64,000 bases of DNA, from contig OZ018329.1 in the NCBI GenBank assembly GCA_963969495.1, positions 68,498,160 through 68,562,159 of the forward strand. Direction: 5' to 3'. How positions within the stretch are numbered: the first letter of the stretch is position 1; each line of letters begins with the position of its first letter. Below the pieces are notes generated by a model. That model was not told where the DNA came from. It worked only from the letters and a program-made list of their open reading frames with translations, and did not search any database. Source of the DNA: Ceratothoa steindachneri (taxonomy: Eukaryota > Arthropoda > Malacostraca > Isopoda > Cymothoidae). Of this stretch, positions 38,581-50,397 are shown in pieces. Made by a program: the position numbers and the translations under genes.

Positions 38581-39334
38581 CTCATCGCAAAGGTTTAAGA
38601 CTCCGAGGCCCAAACCCACCGCTCGTGCACTCAGCTTCCGGTCTAAACCGGCGCAGTGCATCACAGCTGACATGCAACACACACACTAGACGCCACCACC
38701 TACATATAACAACACCACGCGATATCTACACATAAGTCCAAGGTACACATGTAACCACACACTCACATACATAAAATGAGCCAATAAACTAACAAACACT
38801 TCTAATCGGCGTCTCTAGCCACCGACCTGTTAACTCTCTCTACCCTTCTTAAGTTTTTGCGAACACTTTCCCTTACGTCTACCTAATCTTTCTATACACA
38901 CTTCATCCTCCTCCTCATACTAACCATCAGTATTACTTAGATCACTTACTTGCTCTTGCCCTCGCCTCCGACTCCGGTGACAGGTGAATACGCAGCTTGC
39001 GACGAAACTGCATTAGTTTACGAAACCACACAAAGAGCGGACGACGCCGAGGAGTACGCGGTCCTGCCACCAGCAGCCAGTCGACCCCCCTTCGCCCCCT
39101 CCCAGAGATAGATATAATACTTTGCGTGTAACATGATGGCCTAAGTCCTCCCTGCCCCTTGCCTCGTCGGATTTTCGCCCCTTGAACGAAGACTCCACAC
39201 ATAGCCTCGTTGCAAGTACTGCCCTTTTTTTAGAAGGACATAATTGTAGGCTTCAGGAAGAGGAGATTTGTATCCCATTGCGGAACCGGAAGTCAAATTG
39301 AAATATAGATACATACATAGATACATTCACTGAA
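38581..39334. other. Unassigned, moderately GC-rich
   Basis: Minus frames at 38942-39326 overlap one another and lack motifs. This could be more of the flanking retrotransposon. Confidence 0.35.
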
Positions 39335-40567
39335 TCAACTCTCTTAGATGGCCTGTGGCGTGGAGCCGATGTTGGTCGTTCTTACATTCTAGTTCTTGAT
39401 CTATCGGATGCATTTGTTTACTGTCGCTTAATCTTTTCTTCTTCATCGCCTTGATCAATTCCTTGGTGTCTTTGATGTCACTTACAGTAGCTAGTTACGC
39501 TCGCATCTATCATCTCGCACTCAGTTCATTTTCAGCAGAGTGATAGATGTCGGGCGGTTGATGCATGGTATTGTGGCCCACTGGGCTCAGTTCTAGGTCC
39601 TATACTATTTGTATTTATCTTCGGCTTGGCATTCTATTTTGTGACCTCGATCTATCATTCCATTTCTATGTTGATGACACCTAAATCTATCTTTTTCAAC
39701 CGCTGATTCGTTCGCTCAACCTCTTAAAAATCGGCAAACTGCATATGTCCTCGTCAATGAATGGCTCTCGGACAGCTTTCTGGGGTTTAATCGTCACAAA
39801 ACTGACGATTTACTGGAGGGTACACCGTCACATGTAACTTGTGTAAAATAATCTCTTCTTTTCTTAACTTTGTACGACCCCCAACTCACTTTTTTTTGCT
39901 AATGTTTGAACTCCGGGTGTTATCTTTGATAGTTAACTATCTCTCAAAGTCCATGTTGCTAATGTCTAAGAATTCTCTCTCCGATTCCTTGCAATCTTAG
40001 CTGCTTTCTCTTCCCTTTTGATCACGACCGTTTCAGGAATGCAATTCGTGTGTTCGTTACCTCCGGCCTTGCTTACTGCAAATCACTATTCGCTCCATTA
40101 CTAGCAACCAATATTGGCCCGCGGAGGGGTGTTTCTCTCATGCAACCCCATGCTCCGTGAATTGCATCGGTTGTCCCTTCGTTCCAGAATTTCTTTCACT
40201 TTCCTTCCTTACAAGTATAAAATCATAACCTTCACAGCACCTTCACATCTTTCTTTCACATTGCACCTATCACAAACTCGACGAACTTTTCGTTCTAAAT
40301 CTTGCCCGTACTCTCTGCACATCGAAGTGGCCTGTCCATGGGAGATCATGGTTTCTAAGTAGCTGCTCCTAGATTGAGGAATGACCTGCCAGTTGTGTTA
40401 CGCTTTTCACCCTCTCAGGCTGCCTTTTAGTGTGCCTTGGTGACTCGCCTCTTATCCCAGGCTTTCATGTAGTTGGTGGATGGGCGCTCTGTAAGATACA
40501 TGCCCTTGAAGGCCACCCTGCAAACCCCGTCCTATTTTATTATTATTATTATTATTATATTATAATT
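39335..40567 (+). pseudogene. CR1/L2-like LINE 3' half with (ATT)n tail
   Basis: The plus strand, in several frames, reads LLDGLWRGADVGRSYILVLD LSDAF, then YCGPLGSVLGPILFVFIF (39590) and FYVDDT (39668; YxDD box intact but followed by a stop). Further on come AYCKSLFA (40070) and a C-terminal region with LSLRSRISFTFLPYK. It ends in (ATT)n at 40540-40558. It is 5'-truncated and multiply broken. The type resembles the minus-strand element at 32.2-34.0 kb. Confidence 0.85.
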
Positions 40568-40830
40568 TCTTGCCTGACAAAGTGAAAAATCCTTTCGAAT
40601 GAGTCATTACAATCGATTTTTTTCATTTTCATCCGATTTAGGCGCAAAATCGTGGTCACCGAGGCAATTAAAATACATCCATTTTGTTTTTTTTTTATTC
40701 TGTTTTTTGTGTGTAGAATGAGGAGGGGGGGGGGGGAGACGAGTTAATGGCGCATTTTCGGTTAGAATAAGTTAGGTAATAATAAACCAAAAAGTAATCA
40801 GACCCGAAAACAATCCTAAACAAACAGGAA

Positions 40831-40907
40831 CAGGTTCTCGTTCGCCCAGTGAGACACGACATTGTTGATCTTCTGGCGTTAAGGTACCGGGTTCGATCCC
40901 AAGCGAG
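40831..40907 (+). repeat. tRNA-like SINE head, 77 nt
   Basis: A 7-bp acceptor stem forms between GTTCTCG and CGAGAGC with one G-T pair. An A-box-like CGCCCAGTGAGAC and a B-box GGTTCGATCCC are present at tRNA spacing. The T-stem is mismatched (CCGGG against CCAAG) and the anticodon loop is ambiguous, so a working tRNA is unlikely. The following AGCCACAAACACC...CACCCCCACCCCC probably belongs to the SINE body. Confidence 0.6.
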
Positions 40908-42649
40908 AGCAGCCACAAACACCCTAAGTAAATAGAGTTCTGAACACCGAATGATAGACGCGGTGAGTCTAATCCCCCACCCCCACCCCCAGTGGTAGTT
41001 AGATCTTACACCAATCATCACACATACCTAATCGCAACACCGCTGTCTTTTCCATCCCTGCAGCTGGGTAGTTGTACCTAAATACCGTGACTCGAAAAGG
41101 CTTCATCCCTTGCCTGATTTGTGTAAAAACATAAATCTCTCCCCCCCTCCTTAAGACAACCGGCTCCTGGTACCCTTGAGCTAATCAAAAAATGTCATGC
41201 TGATCTTTATGTTGATTTCATTATCCGGTGAGAGGGAACCGTCCTGGTCAACGGACGGATGGCGATCTCTAACTATCTACAGAACCAAACAACCTGATCT
41301 ATCTTTCCGAACAACTCATAACCATTAAATAAAACCGACAAAACCAAACAACGTGACTTCACTTCCTTAACATAGCAAACAGATCCTAACCATTAATAAA
41401 ACCAACAAATCCAAACCACCTGATCTTACCTTCGTGGCCTACCAAACAACTCATAATTCATAAAAAAAACAACGACCTAACCTTTGTCTCACACCAAATA
41501 TCAACGAACCAAACAATTTGAATGGACATACGTAACACACCAAACAAGTAATAACCATCAAATAAAACCAAAGGACCGAAACAACCTCACCTCACCTTCC
41601 TCACAGGTGAAACAACAACAAAAATAACAGACCTAACTTTCGTCAGACGTTAAACACCTAACTTAGGAAACGGCAAATTTTATCATACCCCTTCACTTGT
41701 TGTTAATAGGCCTCCAGGAGCATATTCCATCTACCCCCCTCCAACCACTCAGTAGATTAAGGAAGAAAGCTTTGAGCCTACATCCTGTAGCTTAGGCCTC
41801 GTCAACGTTGCCGCTATTACCCTTCAGTGTAGCCTCGAGAGAGCCGCTGAGCAACGCCGAGTATCATATTAATGGCAAATAAATTTCAAGCCCTACTTTT
41901 CTATCATTTCTAAATGGTTAAAAAAACGTACCATTGTTCCAAACCCATCTTAATTAACTTGTTATGACAAGTAGGTTTTAATATAAGCATAGCTTTATCC
42001 TTTCCCTGTCCTCAACACCTACCAATTAAACGTAAAAGAAGCCTATCATTATTTACTAAATAAGCACCAAATAAGTATTGAGCTAAATAGAACTAGGCCT
42101 TATCGAGGCTAGCAAGACGAAGGACTTGTTGCATTTATAAAGATAAAGCAAACTTTATCTCGTTTCCCTCAGTCATCTATCTCCTAGTCACATTTGCAAA
42201 GTTTAAAAAGAAAGGGTTCTTTTTTTTCTTTTGCCTCAATCAACGAAAGGAACAAAAAAGATTGAAAAGAAGGAGAAAATGTATAAGAAAATTATCGTGT
42301 GTACAGGGTCTTTTTTTTTCCATGTCCAACATTTGAAGTTTAATAAATTCAAGAATAATTTTGTGATCACCATGGAACTTTTGGAAGTTGTTAGTAATAG
42401 TTGTAAGTTCATTGTCCTAAAATTACTAATTGATTAATTTATTATTTTAGAAGTTATGCCAGTTTTAGTAAATCAGGCATTTTTTGCTAGAAACGGAAAG
42501 CGTACAAAGTTTTGTTAAAAAATGTGATTTGGGAGTGCTCGATTCTAAGCTAAATTTTCGCGAAAGTTGTGAAATAACAAATTTAAGAGCATCATAGTCA
42601 TTCGTAGACTATAAAAGGAGAAAATCTTTAGAGCAAAAATCATTATTAA
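40908..42649. other. Unassigned, AT-rich
   Basis: Between 41.25 and 41.65 kb a degenerate phrase AACCATTAAATAAAACCAACAAA recurs several times at irregular spacing. No coding signal was recognised until the transposase relic. Confidence 0.4.
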
Positions 42650-43380
42650 TAAATTTTGCAAACATACAATGTAATGAAGAAAAAACTGAAACTTAAGCCA
42701 TGCAAGATTCAGGTTGTGCAAAAATTGGAAGACAACGATTTCACGAAAAGAAAATCGTATGCAGAAGAATTTAGACGAAAATTTGGGAAAGTTGATGTAC
42801 CGCCCGTGATAATGTCTGACGAAGTGCACTTTCATCTCGGCGGATAAAATAATAAGCAGAACAACATAATATGGTCAGATCACAACCCAGAAGCTATACA
42901 TCAGAAAGAGCTGCATCCTGCAAAACCCACTCTGTGGTGTGCGATAACACCTCAGATCATTAGGCCGTATTTTTATGAGAATGAAAATGAAAATTCAGTC
43001 AAGGTGAAGGGCGAAAGATACCGACATTTGCTGAAAGAATATTTTTTACCGAACTTTCGAATGCTTAGAAATAGACGACAACTGTTTTTTTTTCAGCAAG
43101 ATTGTGCAACATCACATACATCGAATGAAACAATGCAGTTGTTAAGACGAAACTTCAGAGAAAAAAAAAAAATTCTCGAAACAGTGAATGTAAGTGGCCT
43201 CCAAGATCCCCCGATAACACCTTTGGATTTATTAATGATGTTATTTAGAAGATAGTGTTTACTGCAATAATCCTAGAAGTATCCAACAACTAAAAAATAA
43301 TATCGCTGAAGAAATTAATAACATCAATGAAGAACTCTTGAAAAAAGTGATGAGACAACTTCGCCATGAGTAAATGAATG
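42650..43380 (+). pseudogene. DD41D mariner-type transposase relic
   Basis: The plus strand reads EFRRKFGKVDVPPVIMSDEV HFHLGG, stop, NKQNNIIWSDHNPEAIHQKE, then VKGERYRHLLKEYFLPNF and LFFFQQDCATSHTSNETMQL, then a PPITPLDLLMM block. The first Asp is in MSDE, the second in QQD and the third in TPLD; the last two are 41 residues apart, as in the element at 15.4-16.5 kb. TACAGGGTC at 42303 may be the left tip. No matching right tip was found. Stops and a frameshift near the third Asp make it dead. Confidence 0.82.
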
Positions 43381-44451
43381 TTATGAAAAGAATGTTCAGC
43401 ATTTGAAAAGAAGAATCTTCAAAAAATTGTTATTATGTTAATTATGCAAACGGATTATTAGCAAACAAGATTAAAAATTAAAATCTAAAAAAATGCAGCC
43501 ATGGTTAAATTTTTATAAATTTTATAAACTATAATAATTTTAAAAAGGAACTCTAAACTAAATTTTCCCCCTTTCAAAATATCACGTTGCTAAAATATAG
43601 TTATAGAAGAAGATATATAAAAATAAATTTTCTGAACTTCACCATTTTTAATTCTTTGGTTTTTAAAAATTTCACAAAATTTCGATACTTATATTTTTTT
43701 CTGAACTTTGGTAAAAAAAGATAAGTCATACCCAAATTAAGATGAAATTATTATTGAAATACTGAAAAAATTCCTTTCTTAAATTCTAAACAAACTGTAC
43801 ATGCTTAAGGATGTACTTAAACAATTTTGGTTGTCCACTTATTGCGAATGGTAATCTTCTCTACGAAATTCAGAATGACTCTGTTGAGCCAAAGATCACT
43901 CACTGTCACTTAATTGATTCTGATTACTTAAAAGCAAAATTTGCTGTTAAAAATCACACTCAAACTTTAACTATGATATTTAAAAACACGTTCGGCAGAC
44001 CTAAATCGCGCGCTCTCAATTATTCTGACTATGACTTTAATACCTACAAAACTTTAAATAATTTCCAGACTAACCTTGGGAGGACCTTGGTAATTATATG
44101 ATCCGAAGGAGAATCTAAGACAACATAAGTGGGTTAAATTACGTAAGAATAGGCCTAATAGATACGATGTTATTGCGAGAAAACACATTGAAATGTTAAA
44201 TGATTACCATCCGATCGACGACCTAAGGACCTCCCTTCTTTTCTCTTTTGAATGAAATTCAAGTAGACCTTATGATGATCGATAGCCCTTAATTCTACAA
44301 GAAAAAATACACTGGCCTCAAATTTTAAATCTCATCGCCCGAAATTCTATAAACAAATATACAGTAGTTTCATAATCGATCGAAAGAAGCATTAAATAAG
44401 TATATTGCAATGATATGCAGCACGGATGATGTGAATTTTAGTCCTAAATCG
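43381..44451. other. Unassigned, AT-rich
   Basis: A 96-codon plus frame at 43811-44101 (YLNNFGCPLIANGNLLYEIQ) has no recognised motif. It is the longest motif-free frame in this stretch. Confidence 0.35.
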
Positions 44452-47400
44452 TAATACCAGGTAATCTAGTAATAAGCCTTTGGGATCTATGCAATGGTAA
44501 ATTAATGAGTCCATAGGTTATCGATAAGCCTTTGGGATCGATGCAATGCTAAATTAATGAGTTCAGTGGTTATCGATAAGCCTTTGGGATCGATGCAATA
44601 ATAAATTAATGAGTTCATAGGTTATCGATAAGCCTTTTGGATCGATACAATGCTAAATTAATGAGTTCAGTGGTTATCGATAAGCCTTTGGGATCTATGC
44701 AATGCTAAATTAATTAGTTTATAGGTTATCGATAAGCTTTTGATTTAGATGCAATAATAAACTAATGAGTTCATAGGTTATCAATAAGACTTTGGGATCG
44801 ATGCAATTCTAAATTAATGAGTTCAGTGGTTATCGATAAGCCTAAGGGATCGATGCAATGCTAAATTAATGAGTTTGTAGGTTATCGATAAGCTTTTGGG
44901 ATCGATGCTATAATAAATTAATGAGTTCATAGGTTATCGATAAGCCTTTTGGATCGATACAATGCAAAATGAATGAGTTCATTGGTTATCGATAAGCTTT
45001 TAGGATCTATGCAATGGTAAATTAATGAGTTCATTTGTTATAGATAAGCCTTTGGGGTCTATGCAATGCTAAATTGATAAGTGTAATAGTTATAGATAAG
45101 CATTTGGGATCGATGCAATAATAAATTAATAAGTTAAAAGGTTATCAATATGCCTTTGGGAACGATGCAATGCTAAATTAATGCATTGATAGGTTATCGA
45201 TCAACCGTTGGGATCGATGCAATGCTAAATTAATGAGTTCATTGGTTATCGATAAGCTTTTGGGATCGATGCAATGAGGAATTAATGAGTTAATAGGTTA
45301 TCGACAAGCCTTTGGGATCTATGCAATGGTAAATTAATGAGTTCATTAGTTATCGATAAGCTTTTGGGATCGATGCAATAATAAATTAATGAGTTAATAG
45401 GTTATAAATATGCCTTTGAGAACGATGCAATGCTAAATAAATACATTGATAGGTTATCGATAACCCTTTTGGATCGATGCAATGCTAAATTAATGAGTTC
45501 ATTGGTTCTCGATAAGCTTTTGGGATCAATGCAATAATGAATTAATGAGTTCCTAGGTTATCGATAATCCTTTTGGATCGATACAATGCTGAATTAATGA
45601 GTTCATAGGTTATAGATAAGCTTTTGGGATCTATAAAATGGTAAATTAATGAGTTCATTGGCTATCGATAAGCCTTTGGAAGCTCTGCAATGCTGTATTA
45701 AAAAGTTCATTGGTTATCGATAAGCCTTTGTGATCGATGCAATGGTAAATTACTGAGTTCATTGGTTATCGATGAGGCTAAGGGATCGATGCAATGCTAA
45801 ATTCAAGGGTTCCTAGGTTATCGATCAGTCTTTGGGATCGATTCCATGCTAAATTAATGACTTCATTGGTTATCGACAAGAATTTGAGATCGATGCAAAG
45901 ATAAGTTAATTAGTTCAGTGGTTATCGATAAGCCTTTGGGATTGATGCAATGCTAAATTGATGAGTTTAGTGGTTATCAATATGCCTTTTAGAACGATGC
46001 AATGCTAAATTAATGCATTGATAGGGTATCGATAATCCTATGGGATCGATACAATGCTAAATTAATGAGTTCATTGGTTATCGATAAGCCTTTGGAATCG
46101 ATGCAATGCTAAATTAATGAGTTCATAGCTTATCGATAATCCTTAGGGATCGATGCAATGCTATATTAATGAATTCATTAGTTATCTATAAGCATTTGAG
46201 ATCGATGCAATGCTAAATTAATGACTTCATACGTTAACGATAAGCCTTTGGGATCGATGCAATGCTAAATTTATCAATTTATAGATTTTCGATAAGCCTT
46301 TGGGATTAATGCAATGCTAAATTAATGAGTTCACTGGTTATCAATAAGCCTTTGAAATAAATGCAATGCTAAATTAATGAGTTCATAGCTTATCGATAAT
46401 CCTTGGAGATCGATGTAATGCTATATTAAGGAATTCATTAGTTATCGATAAGCTTTTAGGATCGATGCAATAATAAATTAATGAGTTAATAGGTTATCAA
46501 TATGCCTTTGGGAACGATGCAATGCTAAATTAATGCATTTATAGGTTATCAATACACCGTTGGGATCGATGCAATGCTAAATTAATGCATTGATAGGTTA
46601 TCGATAAACCGTTGGGATCGATGTAATGCTGAATTAATGAGTTCAATGGTTCTCGATAAGCTTTTTGCATCGAGGAAATAATGAATGAATGAGTTCATAG
46701 TTTATCGATAAGCCTGTTGATCGATACAATGCTAAATTAATGAGTCCATAGGTCATCGATAAGCTTTTGGGATCTATGCAGTTGTAAATTAATGAGTTTA
46801 GTGGTTATCGATAAGCCTTTGGGATCTATGCAATGCTAAATTAATGAGTTTATTGGTTATCGATAAGCCTTACTGATCGATGCAATGTTAAATTACTAAG
46901 TTCAGTGGTTATCGATAAGCCTAAGGGATCGATGCAATGCTAAATTAATGTGTTTTTAGGTTATCGATCAGTCTTAGGGATCGATTCCATGCTAAATTAA
47001 TGACTTCATTGGTTATAGATAAGAATTTGGGATCGATGCAAAGCTAAATTAATTAGTTCAGTGGTTATGGATAAGCCTTGGGGATTAATTCAATTGTAAA
47101 GTAATGAGTTCATTGGTTATCAATAAGCCTTTGAGATGGATGCAATGCTAAATAATGCATTGATAGGTTATCGATAAGCCGTGGGGATCGATGCAATGCT
47201 AAATTAGTGAGTTCATTGATTATTCATAAGCTTTTGGGATCGATGCAATGCTAGATTAATGAGTTCATTGGTTATCGATAGGCTTTGGGGATCGATGCAA
47301 TGCTAAATTAATGAGTTCATAGCTTATCGATAATCCTTGGGGATCGATGCAATGCTATGTAAATGAATTCATTAGTTATCGATAAGCTTTTGGGATCGAT

Positions 47401-49146
47401 GCAATAATAAATTAATGAGTTCATTGGTTACCGATAAGCCTTTGGGATCTATAATGCTGAATTAATGAGTTTATAGGTTATCGATAAGCCTTTGGGATCT
47501 ATGCAATGCTAAATTAAGGAGTTCATTAGTTATCGATAAGCCTTTGGGATCTATGCAATGCTAAGTTAAGGCGTTCAGTGGTTATCGCTAAGCTTTTGGG
47601 ATCGATGCAATAATAAATTAATGAGTTCATAGGTTATCTCTAACCTTTTGGGATCGATGCAAGGCTAAATTAATGAGTTCACAGGTTACCGATAAGATTT
47701 TTGGATCGATGAAATTTTAAATTAATGAGTTCATTGGTGATCGATAAGCTTTTATGATCGATGCAATAATAAATTAATGAGTTCATAGCTTATCGATAAT
47801 CTTGAGGGATCGATGCAATGCTATATGAATGAATTCATTAGCTATCGATAAGCATTTGAGATCGATGCAATGCTAAATTAATGACTTTATACGTTAACGA
47901 TAAGCCTTTGGGATCGATGCAATGCTAAATTAATTACTTCCTCGGTTATCGATAAGCCTTTGGGATTGATGCAATGCTAAATTAATAAGTTCAGTGGTTA
48001 TCAATAAGCTTTGGGGAAGGATGCAATGATAAATTAATGCATTGATAAGTTATCAAAAAGCCGTTGGGATCGATGTAATGCTAAATTTATTAGTTCATAG
48101 CTTATCGATAATCCTTGGGGATCGATGCAATGCTATATTAATGAATTCATTAGTTATCGGTAAGCTTTTAGGATCGATGCAATAATAAATTAATGAGTTA
48201 ATAGGTTATCAATATACCTTTGGGAATGATGCAATACTAAATTAATGCATTGCTAGGTTATCGATACACCGTTGGGATCGATACAATGCTAAATTAATGC
48301 ATTGATAGGTTATCGATAAACCGTTGGGAACGATGCAATGCTAAATTAATGAGTTCGTCGGTTCTCGATAAGTTTTTTTGATCAATGCAATTATGAATTA
48401 ATGAGTTCATAGGTTATCATTAAGCCTTTTGGATCGATACAATGCTAATTTAATGAGTTCATAGGTTAGCGATAAGCTTTTGGGATCTATTAAATGTTAA
48501 ATTAATGAGTTCATTGGTTATCGATAAGCCTTTTAGATCTATGCAATGCTAAATTAATGGGTTCATTGGTTATCGATAAGATTTTTTGATCGATGCAATG
48601 GTAAATTACTTAGTTCAGTAGTTATCGATAAGCCTAAGGGATCGATGCAATGCTAAATTAATGAGTTCCTAGGTTATCGATCAGTCTTAGGGATCGATTT
48701 CATGCTAAATTAATGACTTCATTTGTTATTGATAAGAATTTGGGATTGATGCAAAGCTAAGTTAATTAGTTCAGTGGTTATCGATAAGCCTTGGGGATCT
48801 ATGCAATGCTAAATTAATGAGTTCATTGGTTATCGATAAGCCTTACTGATCGATGCAATGTTAAATTACTGAGTTTAGTGGTTATCGATAAGCCTAAGGG
48901 ATCAATGCAACGCTAAATTAATGTGTTCCTAGGTTATCGATCAGTCTTAGGGATGGATGCAATGCGGAATTAATGAGTTCATTGGTTATCGATGAGCTTT
49001 TGGGATCGATGCAATGCTTAATTATTGATTTCATAGCTTATCGATAATCCTTGGGGATCGATGCAATGCTATATTAATGAATTCATTAGTTATCGATAAG
49101 CTTTTTGGATCGATGCAATAATAAATTAATAAGTTCATAGGTTATC
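44452..49146. repeat. 52-bp satellite array, left block
   Basis: Tandem 52-bp monomers, for example TTATCGATAAGCCTTTGGGA followed by TCGATGCAATGCTAAATTAA and TGAGTTCATAGG. TATCGATAAG recurs at 44523, 44571 and onward. Most monomers carry the palindrome TTATCGATAA and a second ATCGAT (GGATCGATGC). Variant classes exist: CTATGCAATGGTAAA, CGATGCAATAATAAA, and TGCATTGATAGG with AACCGTTGGG. Ordered blocks of variants recur (46380-46610 against 48085-48330), so the array has higher-order structure. No coding content. Confidence 0.98.
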
Positions 49147-50397
49147 TTTACTTTACTTTACTTTAGGTTAAAGTGGTGAAATTGTGTGGTAGGTATATAA
49201 AGGTGTGAATAAGTTTTCTAGTTTGCCCTGGTGTTAGGGCATCACTAGCATTCTTCATGTCGTGGTTAACTAAAAAAAATTCCTCCGTCAAAAAAGTAGC
49301 TGACTGTCATTGACAGTCAGTTTCCTCCGTATAAATATATATAAATAAATCTCTGTGTAATAAGTATTTCCACCTTCGAAGCATTCAAGCCTTTCAAGGT
49401 TGACTTTTCTAGCTGAATGATCTCAGTGTTGATTGTTCTTCAATTCCTTGTAATGTGGGCATTTAGCCCTTGTCTTAGTTTGGTATTCGTTGACTTGTTG
49501 GGTATTTGTTGACAATGGGTATTGGGGAGTTGGGCACTTCGCCTCTTTTAATTCTTGACTTTTGACAAATGGGAATTGGGGAGTTGGGCACTTCGCCTCT
49601 TTTAATTCTTGACTTTCAACTAATTAATTGTAACATGGGTGTTGGGGAGTTGGGCACTTCGCCTCTTTTAATTCTTTACTTTTGACTTTTAGGTGTGGGC
49701 ACTTCGCCTCTTTTATATTTAATTTTGGTATTATTTTATTAATACTTGCTATGTAACTATAGGGGGGGGGGGAGGGGACTTTAATGTGGGCACTTCGCCT
49801 CTTTTTCAATTGGTTGTTAAAAATGGTAAGAATCGATACCACTGTTGGACTGCTTGTCAACTTTTAGGTTCTTGAGTCGTGGACCTATTAGAGGAGTGGA
49901 CTAACCCTATGTAAACATGGGTAGTACCGCTTCTCTCGCGCAGGTTCTACTGCTCGGGAACAGAGCAGTTCTACCTATAGCGCGTCTCCGGTTGGCACGT
50001 ATATTGATGTTTAGGTTTATGTTTGGGAGTATAGTCTCGTCTATCTTGTCCCAAGTTTTTCTCCCTAGCCGTTGGATCTCCGTGTTGATCGGCTTTAGGT
50101 CGATTCTCTGGTGTAGAATCGATTGCCGAATACGGTCGATCCTACGCGTGCCTGTTATCAGCAGCGTGGCACTATTCTGTACTCTCTGCAAAGTTCTGAG
50201 AGATGTACAGCTTGCCATCTGCGTGATCACGGCCGGGTACACCAGGACTGAGCGTACCAAGGCCATGTACAGTTTTTTGATATTAGGCACGCTGAGGCCT
50301 CGGAAACGGTAAAGTTTCTTCAGCTCTCGTTTGGCTAGGGAGACTCTGGTTTTCATATGAGTCGAATATCCAGATTTGTAGAGTCGCAATCCCAGGA
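49147..50397 (-). mobile_element. 5'-truncated LINE inserted in the satellite
   Basis: The insert interrupts a monomer. TTATC at 49142-49146 is repeated at 50398-50402, giving a 5-bp target duplication. On the minus strand the 3' end is a (TAAAG)n tail (49165-49147). The 3' UTR (49166-49906) carries GTGGGCACTTCGCCTCTTTT-like motifs about six times (49540-49810) and a perfect 10-bp-arm hairpin at 49300-49320. The organisation fits target-primed insertion of a truncated Jockey-like LINE. Confidence 0.9.
49907..50389 (-). pseudogene. LINE ORF2 C-terminal fragment, 160 codons
   Basis: The open frame ends FPSSRTCAREAVLPMFT, matching FPSSRQCSEEQLAPWFT of the LINE ORF2 at 7.87 kb. It also shares KRELKKLYRFRGLSVPNIKK LYMALVRSVLVYP with that element (LSKLHRFRNMSSNNIRKLYL). 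It is the region after the RT fingers and palm, so no catalytic residues are present. The frame is uninterrupted over 160 codons, which suggests a younger insertion than the 7.3-12.8 kb copy. Confidence 0.88.

Noticed and set aside
40831..40907. Functional tRNA gene
   Set aside because: Acceptor stem and boxes are good but the T-stem has mismatches and the anticodon arm is ambiguous; a tRNA-derived SINE head fits better.
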